From: Sphingomonas panacisoli
GTDB taxonomy: Bacteria; Pseudomonadota; Alphaproteobacteria; Sphingomonadales; Sphingomonadaceae
Assembly (NCBI RefSeq): GCF_007859635.1
Contig: NZ_CP042306.1
Span: 2,108,001-2,172,000 of the forward strand
Direction of reading: 5' to 3'
DNA: 64,000 nucleotides
Below the pieces are notes generated by a model that saw only the letters and a program-made list of their open reading frames with translations, was not told the origin of the DNA and made no database searches. Below, in pieces: positions 46,801-55,424 of the stretch; position 1 is the stretch's first letter; each line of letters opens with the position of its first letter. The translations under genes were made by a program, and so were the position numbers.

Positions 46801-46944
46801 GTCGATCGAGACGACGACGCGCGGATAGTCGATGTGCGGGAACAGGGTCACCGGCAACTGGGTCGCCGCGGCGAGACCCGCCAGCGAGATGAGGAAGACG
46901 CTCAGCCAGATCGAGCGGCGATGGCGCTGGAGAAGCTCTCTCAC
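43852..46944 (-). CDS. RND efflux transporter permease (AcrB superfamily)
   Basis: A 1,030-residue inner-membrane proton-driven pump with twelve membrane helices and two large periplasmic loops. The LPVTLFPHIDYPRVVVSI start and the helix-4 motif AAVGLVVDDAVVMLEHLM, with two adjacent aspartates of the proton relay, are typical; the DD pair favours the organic-compound (HAE) branch over heavy-metal pumps. It is the last gene of an operon RR-HK-TolC-MFP-RND with 4- to 8-base overlaps from 51322 to 43852. The substrate is unknown. Confidence 0.87.
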   Translation of the reverse strand: MRELLQRHRRSIWLSVFLISLAGLAAATQLPVTLFPHIDYPRVVVSIDAGERDAQQMEADITRPAEIALREIPGVTQIRSTTSRGSAEVALSFAWGDDMVAATNATQGALATILPDLPTGTRFSVRRSDPTIFPVLGISLTSNKRDGVALQQLAQLKLRPLLSTVSGVAGVDVLGGSPQEVVVEVDPGKMQAVGLTITDVTAALTAANSVAAVGKIEDRHRLYLALVEDRLTSEADIAAVPVKAGSTPGAGVTSLGQIATIRRAPAPAWTKVTSNGTNAVLVNIRQTPTADAVALVKDVEARLKSVSLPSDVKVSNFYDQSELVTGAANSVRDAILLGALLAGVVLFLFLRSWRLMVITAALLPAVLAAACLALLSFKMSFNMMTLGGMAAAVGLVVDDAVVMLEHLMRRLQEADHDHQSERPSMLAAAREMARPLFGSTAATIVVFVPLAFITGVTGGFFKALAVTMVAALAVSLLYARFVLPIIADGWLTLKDAEAADKAEKFTGPIVNRYGRMTERVFARPGLAAGVVALVLVVLGGFAWTNLQSGFMPVMDEGGFILDYKAKSGAALSDTDLLLRRVEKIIRETPEVTSYSRRTGVQLGGGLTEADEGDFFIRLNNDGNRRDIEEVMAEVRQKVQEQVPGLEIETAQLMEDLIGDLTAVPQPIEVKLFGDNPDELSASTEKVVGALEKIQGVVEVASGLRVAGDAIIIKVDRAAAALAGVDPDVVSKQIETQTGGTIATQILAGEQVVDVRVTVPQDLRRRADSLGAMTVRATDGRTVALRQIASISIAAGQPQITREDLAPFIPVTARLEGKDLGSAMNEVQAAVKALNLPSSVRVDYGGLYQQQKQSFRDLATVFVAALLLSMLLLTLLFENWAFTAAVIGTVMLSTTAVFMGLWVTGTELDISALMGLTMVVGMLTELAIFYLAELEPGRPIDGPSLLEAGKARLRPILMSALIAILTLAPLALGLGRGSGLQRPLATAIIFGLAVGAPLVLTILPTLVLLLTKWLGGKAKDQPDPQAELATA

Positions 46945-47975
46945 TTCTTCGCTCCCGCCGGCGCCGGTTCGACGACCTTCATGTCGTCTTCGAGCGCGGT
47001 TCCGCCCTCGATCACGACGCGTTCGCCGGGCTGCAGCCCTTTCAGAATCTGGATACGGTCACCCATCGAATTGCCCGGCGACACCTCGCGCTCCTTGGCG
47101 ACGCCGCCCTTGACGACGAACACGTAGCTCTTGCCGCCATTGTCGAGCAGCGCGGCATAGGGAATGGTGATGCCCGTCGCGGTCGCCCCGACCTGGAGCG
47201 ACGCGCGCAGCGGCTCGCCGGCGCCCAGCCGCATGCCGGCAGGCACGGCGGCATAGACCGATGCCAGCCGCGTAGTCGGATCGACCTGCGGATCGACGCC
47301 GATGATCGTCGCGTCGGTTTCGGCGCCGCCGTTGATCGTGCTCATCTTGATCGGCAGGCCCGGATGCAGCCGCGGCGCGAGCGCCGGATCGACCCCGAAC
47401 TTGGCGCGCAAATCGCCCAGCGTCCCGATCGTCGCCAGCGACGTGCCGGCGGCGACCTGGTCGCCCGGCTTGACCGTCAGGTTCTGGACGGTGCCGGCAA
47501 CGGGCGCGCGCAGCGCCACGCTGCCGCCCATTCCAGTGCCCATCCGCGCGGCGTTAGCCGAGGCGACGGCGGCGCGTGCGGTCTCGACATCGGCATCGCT
47601 GACCAGCCCGTCCTTGCGCAGCCGCAATGCGCGTTGATAGGCGGCCTGCGCCTGACCGGCGTCGGCCGCCGCCTTGGCGATCGCGGCTTGCGTGGCGGGG
47701 CTAGCGCGCAGGGTAATGACGACCGCGCCATGGCCGACCGCGGTCCCGGTCGGCGCGGAGACCGACACGACAATCGCCTCGGCAGGCGCGATGATCGCGC
47801 GCGTGCTGCCCGGCGTCGCTTCGGTCGCGCCATAGACGGATACCGCGTCGGTCGACGACCCAAGCTCCGCCGGCGCGGTGCGGACCTGCGCCGTGGGTTC
47901 GGGCGCCTTCTCCTCTTCGGCGCCGCCGCCACAGGCAGCGAGCAGGAACAGCGGCAGAAATGCGAGCGTCTTCAT
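46941..47975 (-). CDS. RND efflux periplasmic adaptor lipoprotein (MFP)
   Basis: A 344-residue adaptor with lipobox LLAACGG near residue 16. Expected domains occur in order: barrel-sandwich halves (IIAPAEAIVVSV and LRAPVAGTVQNLTVKPGDQV), a short alpha-hairpin between them, beta-barrel and membrane-proximal domain (PGERVVIEGG). It links the permease and the TolC-like channel. ATG 47975 overlaps the upstream stop (ATGA); ATG 47984 is an alternative. The stop overlaps the permease start by 4 bases. Confidence 0.87.
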   Translation of the reverse strand: MKTLAFLPLFLLAACGGGAEEEKAPEPTAQVRTAPAELGSSTDAVSVYGATEATPGSTRAIIAPAEAIVVSVSAPTGTAVGHGAVVITLRASPATQAAIAKAAADAGQAQAAYQRALRLRKDGLVSDADVETARAAVASANAARMGTGMGGSVALRAPVAGTVQNLTVKPGDQVAAGTSLATIGTLGDLRAKFGVDPALAPRLHPGLPIKMSTINGGAETDATIIGVDPQVDPTTRLASVYAAVPAGMRLGAGEPLRASLQVGATATGITIPYAALLDNGGKSYVFVVKGGVAKEREVSPGNSMGDRIQILKGLQPGERVVIEGGTALEDDMKVVEPAPAGAKK

Positions 47976-49318
47976 CGGGTCCATCCTTCACTGGGGCCGC
48001 CCGATAGAAGTTCGAGCGCGATGGTTTGTTCGGCGATCTGTTGATCGATCTGGAGAAGCGCGAGGCGGCGATCGCGGATCGCCTGCAGCGCGGTGTCGGC
48101 GGTCGCGAGCGACAGGTCGCCGCGCTTCGCCGCGCGTTCTGTCGCGTCGGCATATTTCTGCAACGCAGGCAACTGGCCAGCCAGTTCGGTCCGCTGGCGG
48201 CGCAGCGCCCTCAGCCCCTTGATCGCGGTGTCGATTTCCGCCCGGGTCTGGAACAGCCGCGCGTCATATTCCGCCTTTAGTTGCTCGCGGGTTGCCGTGG
48301 CGACCGCGATGGCGCCGCGGTTGCGATTCCACAGCGGCAGCGCGAAGCCGATCGCCGGGCCGACCGTATAGTTGTTGGCGGTATCGCGCGCGCCGGCGAT
48401 CGTCAGCGACAGGTTAGGGAACTGTTCGAGCACCGCCTTGTGAAGGTCGGCCTCGGCAACCCCGTATCCCGCGCGCAACGCCTGCAAGTCGAGCCGGCGT
48501 TCGAGCGCTTGAGCGACTAGCGTCGCGCTGTCGGGTGGCACCGGCGAGGCCGCTGGCGGTGCAAGCTTGACCTCGACCTCCGGCGGCAAGCCAAGCGTCT
48601 TGTTGAGTTCCCCACGCGCCGTCGCGAGATCGCTCTCGGCCGTGCGCGCCTTGCTCGATGAATCGACCAATGCCTGGCGGCGTGTATCGAGTTCCGATGC
48701 GGCCACATCCCCTCGCCCTGCGGCGCGCTGCGCTGCTTCGAACAACCGCAGCGCCGAAGCCGCGGCTTCACGCGCGATGTTCAACTGCTCCGTGAGCGCG
48801 AGCACGCGGACGCCGAGCAACCGCGCCTGCCCCGCCGTCTGCCATTCGGCCCAGGCCAAATCGAGCCGCACTTGCCGTTTCGCCGCCTCGCCCGATTCAC
48901 GCGTGACGCGCGCGGTGCGGATCGCGTTGAGGTCGAATCCGAGCTGCGCACCGAATGCGTTGAACACGTCGGGGCCCGACAGGATCTTGTCGAAATTGGC
49001 GCCGAACGTCGGATCCGGCAGCAGCCGCGCGGAGAAGGCCTGCGCGTCGGTGACGCCGCTTTTGGCACGCTGCGCTTTCAGGTCCGGGTTCTCGAGCACC
49101 GCGATCACCGCGAGCGCGTTGGGCGTCAGCGGCTGACTCAAGTCGATCGCCTGTGGCGTCAGATAAGGGCGGTCGATCTTCGACGCGTCGGCGGACAAGA
49201 TTGCCGGGTCCGGCGCGGCCAAGACGTCCGATGCAGGACGTAGCGGCGATCGCTGATAGCTGGCGCAGCCCGACAACACACTGCCGGTCAGCGCCAAGGC
49301 AAGCAGCGCCCGCTTCAC
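47972..49318 (-). CDS. TolC-family outer-membrane efflux lipoprotein
   Basis: A 448-residue channel subunit with lipobox LSGCAS (Cys18) and two outer-membrane efflux repeats rich in alpha-helical heptads (ALFEAAQRAAGRGDVAASEL-type and ATERAAKRGDLSLATADTAL-type segments). The PLWNRNRGAIAVA motif at the strand-helix junction is typical. It completes the tripartite pump with the adaptor and permease. Overlaps of 4 bases on both sides (kinase stop at 49315, adaptor start at 47975) indicate one transcript. Confidence 0.85.
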   Translation of the reverse strand: MKRALLALALTGSVLSGCASYQRSPLRPASDVLAAPDPAILSADASKIDRPYLTPQAIDLSQPLTPNALAVIAVLENPDLKAQRAKSGVTDAQAFSARLLPDPTFGANFDKILSGPDVFNAFGAQLGFDLNAIRTARVTRESGEAAKRQVRLDLAWAEWQTAGQARLLGVRVLALTEQLNIAREAAASALRLFEAAQRAAGRGDVAASELDTRRQALVDSSSKARTAESDLATARGELNKTLGLPPEVEVKLAPPAASPVPPDSATLVAQALERRLDLQALRAGYGVAEADLHKAVLEQFPNLSLTIAGARDTANNYTVGPAIGFALPLWNRNRGAIAVATATREQLKAEYDARLFQTRAEIDTAIKGLRALRRQRTELAGQLPALQKYADATERAAKRGDLSLATADTALQAIRDRRLALLQIDQQIAEQTIALELLSGGPSEGWTR

Positions 49319-50655
49319 AGCGGCCGCCGGGGAAGTATGACCATTGCTTTCACTCCGGGATGATTGTCGTCGAGACGGACCGTGCCGCCGTGAGCCTTGG
49401 CGATCGCCGCGACCAAGCTGAGGCCCAAGCCATGTCCGGGCGTGGTGCGGCTGACTTCGAGACGCGTGAAGCGGGCAAACACATTGTCGCGCTGTGCGGG
49501 CGGAATACCTGCCCCACGATCCGAAACCGCGATCGTAACGTTTTCCGCATCGGATATCAGGTCGATCCCGATCCCGACACCGGATGGCGTATGGCGTAGG
49601 GCATTGTCGAGCAGATTGGTGGTGAGCTGCGCGATCAAACCTCGGTTGCCGTTCAGCGCGACACCTGCCGCAATATCCCGTTCGAACGGACGATTGCCGT
49701 CCTCTTCGGCGACCGCCTGATAGATGTCCGCGAGATCGCTGATGAGTGCGCTGAGGTCGAATTCCTGTTTGGCGACCGACGCTCCCGCCTCGACCTCCGA
49801 AATCGCCAGAATTCCGGAGAACAACTCCAGAATGTCATCGGTCTGACCGACGGCATGTTGCATCGCCCCGCGCAATTCCTGCGCATCGCGATCGCCGGTC
49901 AGCGCCAATTCCAGTTTCTGCCGTAGTCGCGCGACGGGAGTGCGCAGGTCATGCGCCACGTCACTCGATACCTGGCGCAGATTGTCGAGCAGCGCCGCGA
50001 TGCGGTCCAGCATCTGGTTGAGCGTCGCCGATAGGCGATCGAACTCGTCGCCGCGGCCCGACAGCGGAACGCGCTGCGCCAGATCGCCGCCGATGATCGC
50101 ATGAGCAGTGCGCGTGACGTTTTCCAACCGCCCGCCGAGCATGCGGCTCAACAGAAACGCACCCGACGCGCCGATCACGGCGATCAGACCGAATGCAATT
50201 GCAAACAGCGGGATGATCCGCTCGTCGAGCCCCTCGATCGCTTCCGGATCCGCACCGACGATCAACAAGCCGCCGTCGGGCGTTCGCGCGGAGAAGGCCC
50301 GGGTCGCATCGGGCTGGCCGTTGTTCTTGACGAAGTTCATGTCGGACCAACCGAGCGACGGCGCGGCGACGACGGCACGGCCAGCGACCATCCGTCCGCT
50401 GGCGTCGAGCAACGCATAGCGCATATCGCCCTGCTCGCGCTTCGCCCGTTCGGCGACGACATGCGCCAAGCCCGTTACCGCCGCTTCACGCCCGACCGCA
50501 TCGCGCTCGGTCACCACCCGCTGATCGAGATCGTATCGGAGCTCGTGGCGGATCGCCCAGTACATCGCGGCGCCGAGCGCTAGGATGAGCAGCGTAAACG
50601 TCGCGCTGTAGAACGTCGCGAAGCGAAAGGCGGTCGAGGAAGTGAGCCTAGGCAT
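49315..50655 (-). CDS. HAMP-domain sensor histidine kinase (efflux operon)
   Basis: A 446-residue kinase: helix 1 (residues about 12-34), about 120-residue periplasmic part, helix 2, HAMP (IIGGDLAQRVPLSGRGDE), H box SSDVAHDLRTPVARL, N box NLLDNALRHTPSG, G1 SDRGAGIP, G2 GHGLGLSL. It overlaps its response regulator by 8 bases and the TolC gene by 4. It probably senses an envelope stress or pump substrate. Its closest relative in the window is the kinase at 29595-30917. Confidence 0.87.
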   Translation of the reverse strand: MPRLTSSTAFRFATFYSATFTLLILALGAAMYWAIRHELRYDLDQRVVTERDAVGREAAVTGLAHVVAERAKREQGDMRYALLDASGRMVAGRAVVAAPSLGWSDMNFVKNNGQPDATRAFSARTPDGGLLIVGADPEAIEGLDERIIPLFAIAFGLIAVIGASGAFLLSRMLGGRLENVTRTAHAIIGGDLAQRVPLSGRGDEFDRLSATLNQMLDRIAALLDNLRQVSSDVAHDLRTPVARLRQKLELALTGDRDAQELRGAMQHAVGQTDDILELFSGILAISEVEAGASVAKQEFDLSALISDLADIYQAVAEEDGNRPFERDIAAGVALNGNRGLIAQLTTNLLDNALRHTPSGVGIGIDLISDAENVTIAVSDRGAGIPPAQRDNVFARFTRLEVSRTTPGHGLGLSLVAAIAKAHGGTVRLDDNHPGVKAMVILPRRPL

Positions 50656-51322
50656 CGAACAGATACCCCGAGCCGCGCACGGTCTGGATCGGGTCGTGAT
50701 CGAACCCGGCGTTCAGCTTCGAGCGCAACCGGCTGACATGCGTTTCGACGATGTTGGTCTTGGGATCGAAGTGAAAATCCCACACCCGCTCGAGCAGCAT
50801 CGTGCGGGTAACGACGCGACCGGCATTGGTCATCAATTCGTCGAGCAACGCATATTCGCGCGGTTGCAAATCGACCCGCTGGCCGCCGCGGCGCACTTCA
50901 TGCTTCAATCGGTTGAGCTCGATGTCGCCAATTCGTAAGGTCGTTTCCGCCATGACCGCGGCGGGGCGGCGCGACAGCGCGTTGAGCCGCGCGGTGAGTT
51001 CGGTGAACGCGAACGGCTTGACCAGATAGTCGTCCGCGCCGGCCTCGAGTCCCTCCACCCGATCCTCGACGCGGGCCAGGGCGGTCAGCATCAGCACCGG
51101 CGTATCGACGCCGGCGCCACGGATCGACTTGAGGATCGTCATGCCGTCAAGGCCCGGCAGCATGCGGTCGAGAATGATCGCGTCGAACGGCTCGCTGGTG
51201 GCGAAGAACAAGGTATCGCGACCATCCGCCGCGCCGACCACGGTGTGGCCGAGCTCGCGCAGGCCGCGCTCGATGTAATCGCGCGTTTCGGCATCATCTT
51301 CCGCGACGAGCACTTTCAACAC
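50648..51322 (-). CDS. OmpR-family response regulator (efflux operon)
   Basis: A 224-residue regulator starting at GTG 51322 (GGGAGGA upstream). Receiver: VAEDD, IILDRMLPGLDG, KPFAF. DNA-binding wing: LQPREYALLDELMTNAG and TVRGSGYLF. It heads the five-gene efflux operon. It is one of four OmpR-family regulators in the window, so it is one candidate for binding the 11-base-period boxes. An upstream open frame to 51418 is not used. Confidence 0.88.
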   Translation of the reverse strand: MLKVLVAEDDAETRDYIERGLRELGHTVVGAADGRDTLFFATSEPFDAIILDRMLPGLDGMTILKSIRGAGVDTPVLMLTALARVEDRVEGLEAGADDYLVKPFAFTELTARLNALSRRPAAVMAETTLRIGDIELNRLKHEVRRGGQRVDLQPREYALLDELMTNAGRVVTRTMLLERVWDFHFDPKTNIVETHVSRLRSKLNAGFDHDPIQTVRGSGYLFDA

Positions 51323-51399
51323 GGCATCCTCCCTGTGTCGGCTTTGACTGAGCCGAGATTGGTGACGTGTTTCCGGATTTATACAAATCGCCAATGTTT

Positions 51400-51431
51400 G
51401 CGGGCCGCCGGCGTCCATCCCGGCGGCCCGC
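51400..51431 (-). terminator. perfect 12-bp hairpin after symporter gene
   Basis: GCGGGCCGCCGG (51400-51411) pairs perfectly with 51420-51431 across an 8-base loop, 5 bases beyond the symporter stop at 51437. No T-run follows on the minus strand, so it may stabilise the 3' end or terminate weakly ahead of the response regulator promoter. Confidence 0.5.
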
Positions 51432-51436
51432 CGGCA

Positions 51437-52789
51437 TTACATGCCGAACTTGGCGACCAGGGCGATCGCCAACGTGACAGTCAACGCCCCGCCGATCCGG
51501 GTCGCAACCTGCGCGAACGGCATCAGGTTCATGCGGTTCGATGCGCTGAGGATGGCGACATCTCCGGTGCCGCCTTGGCTCGCGCGGCACGAGGTGATGA
51601 TCCCAGATTCGACCGGGTAGATATTGACGAAGCGACCGACGAAGAACCCCGTCGCGACCAAGCTAGCGACCGTCGCCAAGATCGTCGTGATCTCGGCGAA
51701 GGTGAACGCGCTCATCAGCTTTTCCCAGGGCGTCTTGGCGACGCCGATCGCGAACAGTAGCGGATAGGTCACGATCTGCGCGAAGAATTGGTAATTGCGA
51801 TACGCGCCCTGCTCGAGCTTGGGCGAGAAGAGTTTGCCGAGCTTCAGCACGACGGCGAGGAACAGCATCGTCACCGGCCCGGGAAACTTGGTCCAGTCCT
51901 GCACCAGCGCGCCGATCGTGTAGAGCGTCATCGCCAGGACGACCGCGCCGCCGATGGTCTGCAGATCGGGCATGAAGCGCGGCGCTTCGCCTTCGTTCAG
52001 ATGCACATCATGTTCGCCCGGCTGAAGCTGACCCTCACCGGTCAGGTGCGGCTTGCGCTTGCCGAGCATGTTGAGGCCTCCCGCCATCAGGATCGCGGCC
52101 AGGCTGCCGAACATCACGGCGGGCAGAATTTCGGCGAGCAGGTCGCCCTGCTTCGCACCGCTCAGTGCGGCATAGCCGATCGACAGCGGGATCGCGCCTT
52201 CGCCGACGCCGCCGCCGAGCACCGGCACGACGATCATATAGGCGGTGTGCTTGAACCCGAGGCCGAGCGCGGTACCGACCGTGCAGCCGACAATGGCCGC
52301 GACGATCGAGCCGGCTAGGATCGGGACCAGGATCCGCAGGAACCCGCCAATCAGCATCTTGCGGTCCATGCCCAGGATCGATCCGACGATGATCGAGCCG
52401 ATGAAGAGGTAGAGAAAATTGCTCTGCTCGGTGAAGTCCGAGATCGCCGTCTTGAGCGGTTTCGGGATTGCACCGACATAAACCAGGAACGATGGCACGA
52501 ACGTCGCCAGGATGGCCGCCGCGCCGACCTTCTTGAGCACGGGAATGTGCTTGCCGACCTCCGCACAGGCGAACCCGCCAGCGCCGAGAATGAGGATGGC
52601 GGTCGTGAGGTCGGCCGGCACTTCCCCGCGGGCGACGAAGGCCGCGATCATCGCGACGATAATGACGAATACCGGGACCGGGACGATCCCGATCTTGGTG
52701 TCCATGATCCGCCACCAAAGGCGCGGACCTTCTTCGCCGTCGATCGTGTGCGTTTCGTCGATCGGTGCGACCGTGATTGCTTCAGCCAT
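51437..52789 (-). CDS. 2-hydroxycarboxylate (citrate/malate-type) sodium symporter, 2HCT family
   Basis: A 450-residue inner-membrane secondary transporter with about eleven helices in two inverted halves. The two re-entrant GGxG loops that define the family are present: GGGVGEGAIPLS (about residues 192-203) and CRASQGGTGDVAIL near residue 410, the latter including the arginine that contacts the substrate carboxylate. CitS, CimH and MleP belong here and take up citrate or malate with Na+ or H+. It follows the YncE-like gene after a hairpin and lies downstream of a TctDE-like sensor pair, making a tricarboxylate role plausible (inference). Confidence 0.87.
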   Translation of the reverse strand: MAEAITVAPIDETHTIDGEEGPRLWWRIMDTKIGIVPVPVFVIIVAMIAAFVARGEVPADLTTAILILGAGGFACAEVGKHIPVLKKVGAAAILATFVPSFLVYVGAIPKPLKTAISDFTEQSNFLYLFIGSIIVGSILGMDRKMLIGGFLRILVPILAGSIVAAIVGCTVGTALGLGFKHTAYMIVVPVLGGGVGEGAIPLSIGYAALSGAKQGDLLAEILPAVMFGSLAAILMAGGLNMLGKRKPHLTGEGQLQPGEHDVHLNEGEAPRFMPDLQTIGGAVVLAMTLYTIGALVQDWTKFPGPVTMLFLAVVLKLGKLFSPKLEQGAYRNYQFFAQIVTYPLLFAIGVAKTPWEKLMSAFTFAEITTILATVASLVATGFFVGRFVNIYPVESGIITSCRASQGGTGDVAILSASNRMNLMPFAQVATRIGGALTVTLAIALVAKFGM

Positions 52790-52817
52790 GTCGGCTCTCC
52801 CCTCGTGCCGGGACGGT

Positions 52818-52844
52818 CGGGCGGCGGATCGATGCCGCCGCCCG
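52818..52844 (-). terminator. 10-bp hairpin between YncE-like gene and symporter
   Basis: CGGGCGGCGG (52818-52827) pairs perfectly with 52835-52844 around a 7-base loop, 12 bases after the YncE stop and 29 bases before the symporter start. With no T-run it may be an attenuator or processing site. Confidence 0.45.
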
Positions 52845-52855
52845 CCGCACCGTGC

Positions 52856-53926
52856 TTATTTTTCCGAAACGACCAGCAAGCGGAACGAGCCCGACTTGGC
52901 GTTCGGCAACCATTTCTTGCCGTTGGTCGGCTTGGGCGGCCATTCGAGGTCGGCGGTCGAGGTGAACAGGCGATGCGTCTTCGGATCGACGGCAACGGTC
53001 TTGGCGTATTCGTCGATCGGCATGTTCTCGACGACGGAATATTTGTCCGCGCCATCCTGAGAGATGACGGTCCAGCTCTTGTCGCGATTGGCGACGAAGA
53101 TACGCTTTTTGTCGACGTCGAACGAAATGCCGTCGGGGTCGCCGCCGACCGGCACGGTGGCGACGACCTTGCCGGCATCGGCATCGGTCACAACCATCGT
53201 CTTGTTGCCGCATCCGCTGAACAGGCGGCGATTGACCGGGTCGAACGCGAGCGGCGCCGGGCCGTCGCAGCCGTCGAGCTTTATCGTACGGATCAGCTTC
53301 ATCGTCTTGGCGTCGATTTCGGCGATATCGTTGCCTTCTTCCATATTCGCCCAGACCTTGCCCTTGCCGTCGGACTGCGAGAATTCGGGACCGTTGGGCA
53401 GCTTGATCGTGCCGACGACGGCGGCCTTGGCCGGGTCGATCACGCTCACTTCTTCGGAATCGCCGTTGAACACGAAGATGTTGCCGGTCGCAGCGTCGCG
53501 CAGGATCGAATCGGGCTTCTTGCCCACCGGAATCGACTTGAGGATCTTGCCCGTCGCCAACTCGAACATGATGACGGCATTGGCGTCGCCGTCGGACACG
53601 AAGCCGTGGCCGCCCGTCGTGTCGAGCGCGACGCCGTGCGCCGCCTTCAGGCCGGTCACCGCGGCGATCGGCTTCAACGTATCGAGGTCGAGGATGTGAA
53701 CTTGCGTCGAATGCGTGACGTAGAGACGGCGGCCTTCGGCATCGACCGTCAGATAGTCGCCACGGCCTTCGCCCGGCAGCGCAACGCGGTCGATCGAATA
53801 GGCCGAACCGCCGGCAGCGGTCGTCGTATTGTCGCCACTCGCGTTGGTCGCGCTATTGCCGCTCGAACTGCCGCCGCAACCGGCGAGCAGCGCGATCATC
53901 GCGGCGGAAAACATGAGCTTGTGCAA
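52856..53926 (-). CDS. YncE-like beta-propeller lipoprotein
   Basis: A 356-residue lipoprotein (lipobox LLAGCGG) with a Ser/Asn/Thr-rich linker and beta-propeller repeats (VTHSTQVHILDLDTLKPIA, VGKKPDSILRDAATGNIFVF, VGGDPDGISFDVDKKRIFVA). TTG at 53926 is chosen since GGAGG lies 7 bases upstream; ATG 53938 would overlap that Shine-Dalgarno. It is a paralogue of the protein at 19979-21064. Box 4 lies 75 bases upstream. It precedes the citrate-type symporter, so it may be part of the same uptake system or simply co-regulated. Confidence 0.75.
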   Translation of the reverse strand: MHKLMFSAAMIALLAGCGGSSSGNSATNASGDNTTTAAGGSAYSIDRVALPGEGRGDYLTVDAEGRRLYVTHSTQVHILDLDTLKPIAAVTGLKAAHGVALDTTGGHGFVSDGDANAVIMFELATGKILKSIPVGKKPDSILRDAATGNIFVFNGDSEEVSVIDPAKAAVVGTIKLPNGPEFSQSDGKGKVWANMEEGNDIAEIDAKTMKLIRTIKLDGCDGPAPLAFDPVNRRLFSGCGNKTMVVTDADAGKVVATVPVGGDPDGISFDVDKKRIFVANRDKSWTVISQDGADKYSVVENMPIDEYAKTVAVDPKTHRLFTSTADLEWPPKPTNGKKWLPNAKSGSFRLLVVSEK

Positions 53927-54000
53927 AATCCCCTCCATCAGGTTCAGCCGGCGCGCGTGGGTGCGGCTCTGTCGCTTGATGGTGCTGGTACGCCGCGAAG

Positions 54001-54018
54001 CTGTCACGATGCTGTCAG
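54001..54018 (-). promoter_or_regulatory. Pho-box-like direct repeat (box 4)
   Basis: Plus strand CTGTCAC-GATG-CTGTCAG, the best match to the two-heptamer Pho box form. It overlaps the stop of the TctE-like kinase gene and lies 75 bases upstream of the YncE-like lipoprotein start at 53926. Confidence 0.6.
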
Positions 54019-55424
54019 GTTGCGGGCGCGGCCCGGAGCCCCACCGTCACCCGCAATCCCTGACCGGATCGCGCCGTATCGAGACGAAGCGTAGCGCCGA
54101 TCGCTTCGGCCAGCGCCCGCGCGATCGGCAGGCCCAGACCACTCCCCGGCCGTCGATTGTCGCGGTCAAGGCGCGTGAAGCGGGTGAATACCTTTTCGCG
54201 GTCGGCGATGGAAATCCCCGGGCCGTCGTCCTCGATGACGATATCGGCGCCGCCCGCCACCGGTTCGATCGACACCTCGACCGATCCAGCCGGACGATTG
54301 TAGCGTATCGCGTTGTCGATCAGATTACCGATCAGTTCTGCGCACAAGCCGGGGTGCGTGATCACCCGAAGCTCGGTGGCAGCGCGTTCGAACTTCAGTT
54401 CGATCCCTTCGCGCACCGCGTCTGCCGCATGGTCGGACGCGACGGTCGCAACGAAGTCATTGACTTCGATCATTTCCGCCGCCTCCGGCGCGACCGCCGC
54501 ATTGTCGGCGCGCGCCAGCGCCAACAGCTGCACGAGGAGGCGCTGCAGCCGCGCGGAGGCGTGGTCGATATCGTCGATCGAATGCGCCGCGTCCTCGCTG
54601 TCCGGCGGCGCCTTGCGCAGTAGCGCGATATGCGTGCGCAGGATCGACAGCGGCGTGCGCATCTGGTGCGAGGCATCGGCGGTAAAGCGCCGCATGCCTT
54701 CCAGCGTGGCATCGAGACGCGCCAGCATGCCGTTGAACGCGCGGACCAGATCGCGCAACTCGACCGGCACGTCCTCGGTCGGCAGCGGCTGAAGGTCGGA
54801 GCCGAGCCGTTGGTCCATTCCGGCGCGCAAGCGGATCAGCGGCCGCATGCCCCATCGCACGGCAACCGGCAGAAGGACGGCGGTGAGACCGATCAACGCC
54901 GCTTCGAGAATGGCGAGCCCGATTAGCAGGCGGCGCACGATACGCTCGCGCGCACCCAGCGTTTCTGCAACTTCAACGATCACCGGCTGGCCGATCCCGG
55001 GGAGGCGCCGTCCTTCCGCCACGATCCGTACCGGGCGCCCTTTGAAGACCGCGTCGCTGAACACGACTTCGGTATCGCGCAAGCCGCGAGGCGCGATGTT
55101 GGGCAGATCGCTATAGCCGGTTACGACTTTGCCGAGCGATGTTACGCTGTAATAGACGTTGTCGCGCTCGTTATCCTCGAGCATCCCGAAGATCGCCGGC
55201 GACAGGTTCAGCGCGACTTCGCCGTCTTCCACATTGAGCGATTCGGCGATGGCGCGCGATGCCGCGCCGAGAATCCGGTCGCTGACCGCTTGCACCGCGC
55301 CCCTGATCGCGATGGCGCCGCCGAAGCCTAGGAGCAACGCGACACCGGCCATCGGCAGGACCATGCTGCGCAGCAGACGCGCGGTCAGCGAGCCGCCGTG
55401 AAGGCCCAGCCGCCAAATCTTCAT
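54015..55424 (-). CDS. TctE-like sensor histidine kinase (2CSK_N domain)
   Basis: A 469-residue kinase. The N-terminal periplasmic part (SDRILGAASRAIAESLNVEDG, read from about residue 48) matches the 2CSK_N domain of TctE-type tricarboxylate sensors. Helix 2 and HAMP follow, then H box ASHQMRTPLSIL, N box NLIDNAIRYNRP, G1 EDDGPGIS and G2 GSGLGLPI; all are intact. ATG 55424 directly follows the regulator stop (55425-55427). Known TctDE systems respond to citrate-like acids and control their uptake, in line with the symporter and binding lipoprotein next door. Confidence 0.85.
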   Translation of the reverse strand: MKIWRLGLHGGSLTARLLRSMVLPMAGVALLLGFGGAIAIRGAVQAVSDRILGAASRAIAESLNVEDGEVALNLSPAIFGMLEDNERDNVYYSVTSLGKVVTGYSDLPNIAPRGLRDTEVVFSDAVFKGRPVRIVAEGRRLPGIGQPVIVEVAETLGARERIVRRLLIGLAILEAALIGLTAVLLPVAVRWGMRPLIRLRAGMDQRLGSDLQPLPTEDVPVELRDLVRAFNGMLARLDATLEGMRRFTADASHQMRTPLSILRTHIALLRKAPPDSEDAAHSIDDIDHASARLQRLLVQLLALARADNAAVAPEAAEMIEVNDFVATVASDHAADAVREGIELKFERAATELRVITHPGLCAELIGNLIDNAIRYNRPAGSVEVSIEPVAGGADIVIEDDGPGISIADREKVFTRFTRLDRDNRRPGSGLGLPIARALAEAIGATLRLDTARSGQGLRVTVGLRAAPAT

